Assembly: GCA_905236975.1 (NCBI GenBank)
Contig: CAJOQU010000067.1
Location: forward strand, 1 to 9,932
Direction of reading: 5' to 3'
From: an uncultured Clostridia bacterium
GTDB lineage: Bacteria > Bacillota > Clostridia > Oscillospirales > Acutalibacteraceae
DNA: 9,932 nucleotides
Shown here: positions 1 to 5,475 of the stretch, one piece after another
Numbering within the stretch: position 1 is the stretch's first letter
Layout: each line of letters opens with the position of its first letter
Notes under the pieces: generated by a model
What the model was told of the DNA's origin: nothing
Databases searched by the model: none
What the model saw: only the letters and a program-made list of their open reading frames with translations
Program-made: the position numbers and the translations under genes

Positions 1-133
1 ATTTAAGTTTTTATCACATCAACTCTGCTGACCTTGTAGTATATAGATTTTCGGTTCATTTTTTGCTTTCATATATCTTTAACTTTCCTATCAAATTTTT
101 TTCAGAAAATTCATTATTTTTCGAAAATATCTA

Positions 134-161
134 TTGACAAATTCATAATTTATGATATAAT
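134..161 (+). promoter_or_regulatory. Sigma-A promoter of the tRNA pair
   Basis: A perfect TTGACA (134-139) is followed after 16 bases by a perfect TATAAT (156-161), and the -10 is preceded by TGA, giving an extended -10. Transcription would begin about 8-10 bases before the first tRNA at 177, as expected for a stable-RNA promoter. The flanking 1-133 is very AT-rich and I see no gene in it. Confidence 0.88.
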
Positions 162-176
162 AATTCATGCTTATTC

Positions 177-253
177 GGACCATTAGCTCAGTTGGTTAGA
201 GCAACCGGCTCATAACCGGTCGGTCCGCGGTTCGAGTCCGTGATGGTCCACCA
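177..253 (+). tRNA. tRNA with CAU anticodon (Ile2 or elongator Met)
   Basis: A full 77-base cloverleaf with encoded CCA. The acceptor arm GGACCAT (177-183) pairs with ATGGTCC (243-249), the discriminator is A250 and CCA is 251-253. The D stem is GCTC/GAGC, the anticodon stem ACCGG/CCGGT, and the anticodon CAT is at 211-213. The three consecutive G:C pairs of an initiator anticodon stem and the initiator's unpaired first position are absent, so this is not tRNA-fMet. The GGACC-TTAGCTCAG start resembles Firmicutes tRNA-Ile2, whose CAU is modified to lysidine by TilS and reads AUA codons. Automated tools usually call such genes Met. It is co-transcribed with the tRNA-Trp that follows 16 bases later. 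Confidence 0.95.
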
Positions 254-269
254 ATAAGCATCACTATAT

Positions 270-345
270 AGGGGTATAGCTCAGCTGGTAGAGCATCGGT
301 CTCCAAAACCGAGTGCCGAGGGTTCGATCCCTTCTGCCCCTGCCA
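270..345 (+). tRNA. tRNA-Trp (CCA anticodon)
   Basis: A 76-base cloverleaf with encoded CCA at 343-345. The acceptor AGGGGTA (270-276) pairs with TGCCCCT (335-341), with one G:T pair, and the discriminator is G342. The anticodon stem TCGGT/ACCGA encloses the loop CTCCAAA, with anticodon CCA at 303-305. The sequence is close to other Firmicutes tRNA-Trp genes as I remember them. It lies between the CAU tRNA and a strong terminator. Confidence 0.96.
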
Positions 346-346
346 G

Positions 347-376
347 AAAAAGGACTTGCTCACGCAAGTCCTTTTT
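347..376 (+). terminator. Rho-independent terminator of the tRNA operon
   Basis: The stem GGACTTGC (352-359) pairs perfectly with GCAAGTCC (364-371) around a TCAC loop. It is flanked by AAAAA before and TTTTT after (372-376), so the whole structure extends to 13 bp. It starts two bases after the CCA end of tRNA-Trp. Its A/T symmetry makes it potentially bidirectional. Confidence 0.92.
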
Positions 377-378
377 CA

Positions 379-552
379 ACGAAATTTGCCCTTTGGGCAA
401 GTGAAATTGCTTCGCAGTGAAATATTTGCTCCGCAAATGTGAAATTTTCGCTGCGCGAAAGTGGGCAAATTTCATTTTACATTCGGCACAAGCCGAATAT
501 TTCACAACGGCGAAGACGTTATTTCACATCTTGCGTCAGCGAGATATTTCAC
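379..552. repeat. Hairpin array with GTGAAAT / ATTTCAC separators
   Basis: A non-coding array of seven short hairpins separated by a 7-base motif. Left separators: ACGAAAT 379-385 (degenerate) and GTGAAAT at 401, 417 and 439. Right separators are the inverse complement: ATTTTAC 474-480 (degenerate) and ATTTCAC at 499, 521 and 546. Left hairpins are 386-400, 408-416, 424-438 and 446-460, all with three-base loops. Right hairpins are 481-498, 506-520 and 528-545. Stem sequences differ from hairpin to hairpin while separators are conserved. The first four left/right separator pairs can pair in nested order, with opposite hairpins abutting them without linker bases. In an alternative fold, 381-391 pairs perfectly over 11 bp with 463-473. 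The array starts just after the tRNA terminator and ends about 50 bases before the four-helix-bundle gene. An open frame runs through it but is not credible coding sequence. My impression, unverified, is that similar arrays occur elsewhere in Clostridia near this protein family. Confidence 0.85.
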
Positions 553-581
553 TTTACAAGCAATATCTTTTGTGCTATTCT
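553..581 (+). promoter_or_regulatory. Candidate promoter of the four-helix-bundle gene
   Basis: TTTACA (553-558) and TATTCT (576-581) are 17 bases apart and the -10 has an upstream TGC extension. The -35 directly abuts the last array separator. The predicted transcript would have a leader of only about 15 bases, containing the ribosome binding site at 591-598. If this promoter is used, the hairpin array is not part of that mRNA. Confidence 0.4.
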
Positions 582-602
582 CAAAATGGAAGAGGTGATC
601 AT

Positions 603-956
603 ATGCCAGATTCAAAGCTCCGCGACATTTCTGTAGATTTTGCTGTCAATACGCTGAAACTCTGTGAGACCATCAGGGGTCATTCTTCGCTTGTAAATCA
701 ACTTGAACGTTCGTCAACAAGCGTCGGTGCAAATATTCACGAAGCAAATTACGCGCACGGAAAGCCGGACTTTATCTCCAAACTGCAAATAGCATTAAAA
801 GAGTGTTATGAAACGGAATATTGGCTGGAGGTTTTTGTAAAGTCTGGCATTCTTGGCCGTGAGGCCGCTAAAGATATATACAATCAATGCGGCGCCATCC
901 GTCGCATGCTCATCTCATCCATCAATACAGCAAAAGGTAACGGAAATGAAAAGTGA
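603..956 (+). CDS. Four-helix-bundle protein, S23 / Avd-like family
   Basis: A 117-residue protein of the small four-helix-bundle family that includes the proteins encoded by 23S rRNA intervening sequences (TIGR02436 / S23-like) and resembles the Avd accessory proteins of diversity-generating retroelements. The diagnostic stretch is RSSTSVGANIHEA (residues 36-48), followed by a long helical segment with KLQIALKECYETEYWL (60-75). Family members that have been studied form basic oligomers and bind nucleic acid; the biochemical role here is unknown. The ATG at 603 is chosen because AGAGGTGATC (591-600) is a good Shine-Dalgarno and the protein then begins at the family's usual place; an in-frame ATG at 417 would translate the hairpin array. 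It overlaps the following methyltransferase by 11 bases. No reverse transcriptase or rRNA gene lies nearby, so a classic retroelement or rRNA insertion is not seen. Confidence 0.88.
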   Translation: MPDSKLRDISVDFAVNTLKLCETIRGHSSLVNQLERSSTSVGANIHEANYAHGKPDFISKLQIALKECYETEYWLEVFVKSGILGREAAKDIYNQCGAIRRMLISSINTAKGNGNEK

Positions 957-1548
957 CATTATTAATCATTATGACTCTTTAACAGATGATAACAACGACC
1001 CTGTTTTCGATCCGCAACCGCTTACGGAATATATGGACAAATGGGATGGCAAGACGTTTTTGGACGCCTTGACACTTGATGATACAAAGTCCGTTCTTGA
1101 GATAGGCGTTGGAACGGGTCGGCTTGCCCTTAAGGTTGCCCCGCAATGTAAAGAATTTTACGGTATTGATATATCTCCCAAAACAATCAAGAAAGCAAAA
1201 AATAATTTACAGAAATTAGATAATGTTTCTCTTATATGCGGCGATATAGAGGATTATTCGTTTGACAGAGGTTTTGATGTAGTGTATTCTTCTTTGACGT
1301 TTATGCACATCAAAAACAAAAAGGCGATAATTGATAAGATTTCCCATTTGATGACGCGTGGCGGTCGTTTCGTGTTGTCCATTGATAAGAGTCAAAACCA
1401 ATTTCTTGAATACGGTGGCAGAAAAATCCAGATTTATCCCGATACGGTCGAGAATATTGAAACGTGTGTCTTGTCTTCAGGTCTGAGAATAATTGAAAAA
1501 AGAGAAACGGATTTTGCCCATATTTTTGTGATCGCGAAGAATCCGTAA
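946..1548 (+). CDS. Class I SAM-dependent methyltransferase
   Basis: A 200-residue Rossmann-fold methyltransferase. Motif I, VLEIGVGTGRLA, is at residues 50-61, the acidic ribose-binding residue after strand 2 is D75 (in YGID), GD is at 99-100, the motif IV region DVVYSSLTFMHI at 111-122, and MTRGGRFVLS at 136-145. The fold and SAM binding are clear; the substrate is not, and small cytosolic enzymes of this type methylate many small molecules or RNAs. The ATG at 946 is preferred over an in-frame ATG at 853 because AAAAGG (932-937) sits 8 bases before it and motif I then falls at the usual distance. The start lies inside the end of the four-helix-bundle gene, implying translational coupling. 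A strong terminator follows about 50 bases after the stop. Confidence 0.88.
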   Translation: MKSDIINHYDSLTDDNNDPVFDPQPLTEYMDKWDGKTFLDALTLDDTKSVLEIGVGTGRLALKVAPQCKEFYGIDISPKTIKKAKNNLQKLDNVSLICGDIEDYSFDRGFDVVYSSLTFMHIKNKKAIIDKISHLMTRGGRFVLSIDKSQNQFLEYGGRKIQIYPDTVENIETCVLSSGLRIIEKRETDFAHIFVIAKNP

Positions 1549-1601
1549 GTGCGAATCCATCTATCAAAAACGCAGATTTATCTTTTTCGTACCCTATGGA
1601 C

Positions 1602-1636
1602 AAAATCGGGTAGTGCTTGTGCACTGCCCGATTTTT
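1602..1636 (+). terminator. Rho-independent terminator, probably bidirectional
   Basis: AAAATCGGGTAGTGC (1602-1616) pairs with GCACTGCCCGATTTT (1621-1635) through a TTGT loop, 15 bp with one T:G pair, ending in TTTTT. It closes the four-helix-bundle/methyltransferase operon. The convergent tannase-like gene ends at 1701, and on that strand the hairpin is also followed by TTTT, so it can serve both. Confidence 0.87.
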
Positions 1637-1700
1637 AGATTAGATTTCATTTTTAAGCTTACCATGCGGTTTTTCTTTATAATTGATTCTCATATTTTGT

Positions 1701-3152
1701 TTATCGGTTTAAATAATCCGAATCGCATGTTTTCGGCGACTCTTTTTTTGGATTTTCTACCGAACCGTAGGGGTAAATATTTCTTGCAAATCGAATTGTT
1801 CCCTGCTCCAGTCTTGCGGCAAGCAGATGATCCGGCGCTTCCCCCTTTTCCCGCCATAAACGAAGCGTATCCAACAAATCGATTTGTTCGGTCGTGCTGC
1901 CCCAAAGGCAGTTAGCGCCCCATCCACCGCTGCCGTGATCTCTACCCGGCACGATAAAATACCGAAAGAAAGAAGCAGTCGCGTCATATCCGCCCATGCT
2001 GTCGAAAACCCGTTCTACATAACGCAGTGCATCCGGATAGGGAACGCATGGGTCGGCGCTCCCCGAAAAGGCCAGCAACTTTCCGCCGCAGGCCTTAAAA
2101 GCGGTCAAATCCGCATCATTGGCATTGAGATCCGGTGACAGCATATTACTGAGCTCTTCCAAATCCCTGTCAAAATCAAAATCATAGCCATTGTAATGCT
2201 CTCCGAAAGCCCAAATAAACGGATAAAAATACGGACTTTCCTCCTGCTGACAATCGTGGATGCCGCAGCTATAAATTTCAGAACCAATAGGCATACCATT
2301 ATAAATTTGCTTGCCGGTTCTTGGATTGACAGGCCCTTGGTACACAGCGGATAACGCCTGAAGCTGCTGTAAACTGAACGCCGGAAATCTTCTGTGCAGA
2401 TAGTCTATAAATTTTTTCACGGTATCTGCGTCCCTGTACGGATAGGAGACGAATGAGTCCCCGGGTTCCCCATCCCCCAGATCCTGAAAAAATGCGGCAG
2501 CGGCAACGGTAATTGTTCTGATTTCATCATCTGTAAAGCAATTTTGTCCGTCAGGCGTTCGAAGATGATTGTGATTCCACAAAAAATAGGTGTGTAAAAA
2601 CACACGATTATTCGCCGGTACACCTGCAATGATGCCGTCATAATCTTCCGGAAATCGCTGTGCCTCGGAAAATGCCTGTTGCCCGCCGGTAGAATCGCCG
2701 ATAAAGTATGCATACCGGGCCGATTGACCATAATGCGAAATAAGGAGCTTTTTGCTGACCGTTGTCATCATATGCGTAGATCGCCAGCCGAAATCTTTCC
2801 ATATTCCCGCACGACCGATCCCGCTATCCCGGCCGCGTGATGTTCCCATATCAGTCTGTGCAACCGCATAATCCTTCACCAAATAACCGGCCAGTTCTTC
2901 GTGTGAAATCGTGCCTGCCATTCCTCCGTTTCCCAACCCGACGAAAATACCATTCCACTTATCCGGAAGCCAAAGTTCCGTACGGCTAAGCGTTCCTTCC
3001 TCAAACGAAACCTCAAAGATTACTCTGTAAAATGGCGGTAAATCGGAAGCATTCCCGAAAGCGCCGGTATGCTCATAGGAAACAGAAACGATCCGCACAT
3101 TTTCAAGCTGCAACTTTGATAAATGGGCTATGGCGTCTTGTACACTTCTCAT
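1701..3152 (-). CDS. Tannase / feruloyl esterase family hydrolase
   Basis: A 483-residue alpha/beta hydrolase of the tannase/feruloyl esterase family (PF07519), which splits ester bonds of plant phenolics such as gallate or ferulate esters. The triad can be read from family landmarks: GNGGMAG near residue 75, nucleophile S154 in GDSTGG, acid D367 in SGSADPCVP and H406 in VPGRDHGSGG. Characterised fungal members have a disulfide joining a Cys before the Ser to a Cys after the His (CS-D-HC motif); here those positions are D and G, so the disulfide cannot form. There is no signal peptide, which implies a cytosolic enzyme acting on imported or small substrates. The ATG at 3152 is preceded by AAAGAG at 8 bases; an upstream in-frame GTG at 3161 would sit almost on top of that motif. 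No gallate decarboxylase or phenolic transporter lies nearby, so the true substrate stays open. Confidence 0.85.
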   Translation of the reverse strand: MRSVQDAIAHLSKLQLENVRIVSVSYEHTGAFGNASDLPPFYRVIFEVSFEEGTLSRTELWLPDKWNGIFVGLGNGGMAGTISHEELAGYLVKDYAVAQTDMGTSRGRDSGIGRAGIWKDFGWRSTHMMTTVSKKLLISHYGQSARYAYFIGDSTGGQQAFSEAQRFPEDYDGIIAGVPANNRVFLHTYFLWNHNHLRTPDGQNCFTDDEIRTITVAAAAFFQDLGDGEPGDSFVSYPYRDADTVKKFIDYLHRRFPAFSLQQLQALSAVYQGPVNPRTGKQIYNGMPIGSEIYSCGIHDCQQEESPYFYPFIWAFGEHYNGYDFDFDRDLEELSNMLSPDLNANDADLTAFKACGGKLLAFSGSADPCVPYPDALRYVERVFDSMGGYDATASFFRYFIVPGRDHGSGGWGANCLWGSTTEQIDLLDTLRLWREKGEAPDHLLAARLEQGTIRFARNIYPYGSVENPKKESPKTCDSDYLNR

Positions 3153-3179
3153 TTGCAACACTCTTTCATATCATGCTAT

Positions 3180-3226
3180 AAAAAAAGGCAGGCGGGTATT
3201 GCGATTTTGCTTGCGTTCCGACTGCC
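3180..3226 (-). terminator. Candidate terminator behind the nitroreductase gene
   Basis: On the minus strand, GGCAG-T-CGG pairs with CCG-C-CTGCC (one internal mismatch) and is followed by seven T (plus-strand A at 3180-3186). The loop is about 22 bases and GC-rich. It lies 75 bases past the nitroreductase stop and just upstream of the tannase-like gene, suggesting that the two are separate transcription units. Confidence 0.55.
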
Positions 3227-3301
3227 GTCTGATTTACTCACTGCGATGCTTTTTCCAATCTCAAGAGCAGCGCGTTTTGATATTGTTGAGATTTACCGTT
3301 C

Positions 3302-3826
3302 TTAAATACGCCGAATATAATCGGCTTTTCTCGGCGCGGGTTCGCGTTTGCCTTCCGGCATGCCATAGCCAAGGATCACATTGCCGGCGCCTTCGTAATG
3401 GTCGGGGATATTCCACTCTTTTTTCAGTGCCTTCCCTTCCTCACCGGCAAAGACTTCCTTTGCGCGCCAGATGTAGCAGGAATCCAAGCCAACCGCGTTG
3501 GCGGCGTTGAGCAAATTTCCGATCACAAGGTTTGCATCTGCGATACCAAGCGGACTTGACGCGTCTTCGAACACCACGATCAGCGTTGGCGCACCGTAAA
3601 AAGGATGTCCGTCCGGGTTCCCCATGACCGCAGCGTTCAGTTTTTCAACCCTATTCCGTATTTCAGGAGTCTGTATGCTTACGATGATCGGCGATTGCTT
3701 GCCCATACCCGTGGGGGCATAGGTTCCCGCTTCCAAAACAGCGTTCAACTCCTCCGCTTTGATCTGCTCGTCCTTGTAAGCACGGCAGGATCTTCTTGTC
3801 AATAAATTTTGTAATGCTTGATTCAT
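3302..3826 (-). CDS. Nitroreductase family protein (FMN-dependent)
   Basis: A 174-residue flavoenzyme of the nitroreductase fold (PF00881), which uses FMN and NAD(P)H to reduce nitroaromatics, quinones or related acceptors. Visible landmarks are the N-terminal RRSCRAY (11-17), where the conserved arginines contact FMN phosphate, APTGMGKQSP (about 37-46), GAPTLIVVF in the central strand, and a C-terminal GYGMPEGKREPAPRK, typical of the short clostridial members. The natural substrate cannot be deduced. The start is secure: AAAGGAG (plus-strand complement 3834-3840) precedes the ATG by 7 bases. It lies 60 bases downstream of the lipoprotein gene on the same strand with no clear terminator between, so the two may form an operon. 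Confidence 0.9.
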   Translation of the reverse strand: MNQALQNLLTRRSCRAYKDEQIKAEELNAVLEAGTYAPTGMGKQSPIIVSIQTPEIRNRVEKLNAAVMGNPDGHPFYGAPTLIVVFEDASSPLGIADANLVIGNLLNAANAVGLDSCYIWRAKEVFAGEEGKALKKEWNIPDHYEGAGNVILGYGMPEGKREPAPRKADYIRRI

Positions 3827-3886
3827 ATAGGATCTCCTTTCAGGTAGATATTTAATGAGTATTCTTTCACGCCATCACTTTTCTTG

Positions 3887-4693
3887 TTATTGCGAAAACG
3901 TCATGTTTTTGCCGTCACAAGTTACGGTAATGGCGCCGTTTACCGTGTAATAAACAGTGGTTCCCACGGCCTCTAAGGCTTCAACGGTACGGCTGTCATA
4001 CGGTTCGCTTTCGGAGGAAGTGATAACCGCCCGATCCGGCTTGATTTTCGCCAGCCAATCATCCAGATTCTTAATATAATTTCCGTGATAGGGCACTTTC
4101 AGAAAATCAATTTTGCTTTTGAAAATGGTTTGCAGCTCTTTAATACGGTCCTTCTTTGCATCCCCTGTAAACAAAAAGGAGCATTTCCCGTATTGCAGAA
4201 AAGTCACGACCGAGGCGTTGTTGCTGTCATCACTGTTGTACTCCCCTTCCTCGGGCGGATAAACGGCGAATCTTGCGTTGCCAAGGCTGAAGGTCATGGG
4301 CTCGTCGGGCACGATTACCTCAATGGATTCCTGCGCAACGGCAAAGGCGCGGTATTCATCGCTGTCCTTTTGGCGGTCGCTGTGAACGACACGTTTTACC
4401 CGACCGGCATTGATCAATGCCGCCGCTCCGCCCACATGATCCTTGTCAAAATGCGAAAGGATCAGGGTATCCACCGCATCGACGCCGTTATCATCCATAC
4501 AAGCGGCAATTGTGGCGGCGTCGCCGTTATAGCCGGTATCGATCAATACGGCACCGACGTTCGAAATAATCAAAAACGCATCGGCTTTTCCAAGACTGAA
4601 ACAAACGATTTTCAGTTCTGAATAAGTTGTTTGCCCGCACCCGCAGCTGCCGATCAGTATCAATGATAACAGGCAAAGTAATATTCTTTTCAT
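3887..4693 (-). CDS. Lipoprotein with ComEC-like metallo-beta-lactamase fold
   Basis: A 268-residue secreted lipoprotein whose body is a metallo-beta-lactamase (MBL) domain like that at the C terminus of the DNA-uptake protein ComEC. The N terminus is a lipoprotein signal: MKR, a hydrophobic stretch, then LIGSC with lipidated C17. The metal-site motif is SHFDKDHVGG (residues 80-89), the HxDxDH variant of ComEC-type MBLs, with further landmarks VLIDTG (49-54), NNASVV (158-163), FTGDA (175-179) and PYHG (201-204). Such stand-alone proteins are annotated as competence-like or MBL-fold hydrolases; nuclease or phosphodiesterase activity is possible but unproven. The ATG at 4693 is preceded by AGGAG at 5 bases, and the signal peptide starts exactly there. 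The frame stays open to 4822 but that extension has no ribosome binding site and would bury the signal peptide. Confidence 0.87.
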   Translation of the reverse strand: MKRILLCLLSLILIGSCGCGQTTYSELKIVCFSLGKADAFLIISNVGAVLIDTGYNGDAATIAACMDDNGVDAVDTLILSHFDKDHVGGAAALINAGRVKRVVHSDRQKDSDEYRAFAVAQESIEVIVPDEPMTFSLGNARFAVYPPEEGEYNSDDSNNASVVTFLQYGKCSFLFTGDAKKDRIKELQTIFKSKIDFLKVPYHGNYIKNLDDWLAKIKPDRAVITSSESEPYDSRTVEALEAVGTTVYYTVNGAITVTCDGKNMTFSQ

Positions 4694-4986
4694 AAGAACT
4701 CCTATAAGCTGTAGACCACCGGTAATCCAAGCACGGTGCCGGGCAAAACCCGCCCCAAATAGCAACCAAACATGAAGGGTGATCAACGGAACTGCCGAAA
4801 AAAGCTTGTCCATATCAGGCAAAATATCGTCCGTTTAGCAGATACGGAATGTCTCTTCCCCTATCAGCTAACCTGAAAATTTTCATGGCAAAACCGCTGT
4901 TCTGCCATGAAAATTCAAGGCGAGCTTTCGCAACCAAGTGACAAGCAAACCGTTTTCCCCGCACAAACTATGGCGGAAACGCAAAG
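4694..4986. other. Intergenic region between lipoprotein and PRC-barrel genes
   Basis: This 293-base gap contains no gene that I would support. The minus frame of the lipoprotein is open from 4822 and the plus frame from 4907, but neither has a start signal or family likeness. The recognisable structure is the inverted repeat at 4878-4915. I found no convincing -35/-10 pair for the lipoprotein gene. Confidence 0.5.
4878..4915 (-). terminator. Inverted repeat, possible terminator of the PRC-barrel gene
   Basis: AATTTTCATGGCA (4878-4890) is a perfect 13-bp inverted match to TGCCATGAAAATT (4903-4915), with a 12-base loop. It lies about 70 bases behind the stop of the PRC-barrel gene. On the minus strand the arm ends in GAAAATTTTC, so the U-run is only four bases and inside the stem; an operator or a weak terminator are both possible. 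Confidence 0.4.
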
Positions 4987-5268
4987 TCAAAAGTCAAAAA
5001 AGCGTTTGCGCGGTCGAACCTGCGCCACAGGCGGCTCGGTCGCAACCAGCACGGTTTCCTGGCCGATCACCTCAATATCACGCCAGGGGATGACAAGATC
5101 CTCCTCATGCCCGAAAAGACCGAAAAAACGTGCACGACCCGGAATGACCAGCGCCGTTAAAGCGCCGCTGTCGGTGTTGAGCTCCACGTCGACAATATAT
5201 CCCAACACGCCACCGTCTTTGATACAAACGACCTGTTTGTTTCTTAATTCGGCAATCCTGCAATTCAT
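4987..5268 (-). CDS. YlmC/YmxH-like PRC-barrel sporulation protein
   Basis: A 93-residue single-domain PRC-barrel protein of the YlmC/YmxH sporulation family (TIGR02888 type). It begins with the family pattern xRIAELRNKQVV (residues 4-14), then KDGGVLGYIVDVELNTDSG (18-35) and the strands GALTALVIPG and EEDLVIPWRDIEVIG; the tail is basic (RPRKRFFDF). Homologues are conserved in endospore formers, but their molecular role is poorly known. Two ATGs lie in tandem (5271 and 5268) behind a GGAG at 5275-5278; the second has the better 6-base spacing and gives the family's usual start. It appears monocistronic, with an inverted repeat behind it. Its presence supports an endospore-forming lineage. Confidence 0.88.
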   Translation of the reverse strand: MNCRIAELRNKQVVCIKDGGVLGYIVDVELNTDSGALTALVIPGRARFFGLFGHEEDLVIPWRDIEVIGQETVLVATEPPVAQVRPRKRFFDF

Positions 5269-5475
5269 CATAATCTCCATTCTGCCGCTATGCGCCTGCA
5301 CAAATCGGTCATACAATCTCCCGTCACGGCTGAAGGAGATGATGTCGGCAAGTTCTGCGGAAGCTTCTTTTCACGCTCCGGCATAACGCCGTCCAAAATT
5401 TGCAGTCAGCGTGGTTTTTCACGCTATGATCTTTGTAAGCTGTTACAAAAACAATATATGCGGCAGAAAAAAGAT
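5269..5475. other. Gap with small hairpins behind the DUF624 gene
   Basis: Two compact hairpins lie 27-68 bases past the DUF624-protein stop: TTTGTAA/TTACAAA at 5432-5449 (7 bp, 4-base loop) and AGCGTG/CACGCT at 5408-5425 (6 bp, 6-base loop). Neither has a clear U-run on the minus strand, so termination is uncertain. I see no convincing promoter for the PRC-barrel gene. Confidence 0.35.

Noticed and set aside
270..345. tRNA-Trp 3' end as an integrase attachment site
   Set aside because: No second copy of the tRNA 3' end and no integrase gene are seen in the window.
379..552. CRISPR array
   Set aside because: The repeated unit is only 7 bases, the intervening pieces are palindromic hairpins and not unique spacers, and orientation flips midway.
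417..602. In-frame N-terminal extension of the four-helix-bundle protein through the hairpin array
   Set aside because: It would translate palindromic repeats, has no ribosome binding site, and the family start and a good Shine-Dalgarno both point to 603.
4085..4621. Plus-strand 178-codon open frame
   Set aside because: It is antisense to the MBL lipoprotein, which has clear motifs and a good start.
4694..4822. Longer lipoprotein reading frame starting at 4822
   Set aside because: It has no Shine-Dalgarno and would place the lipoprotein signal peptide 43 residues inside the protein.
4907..5386. Plus-strand 159-codon open frame
   Set aside because: It lies opposite the PRC-barrel gene, is Ser/Thr/Pro-rich and has no recognisable domain.
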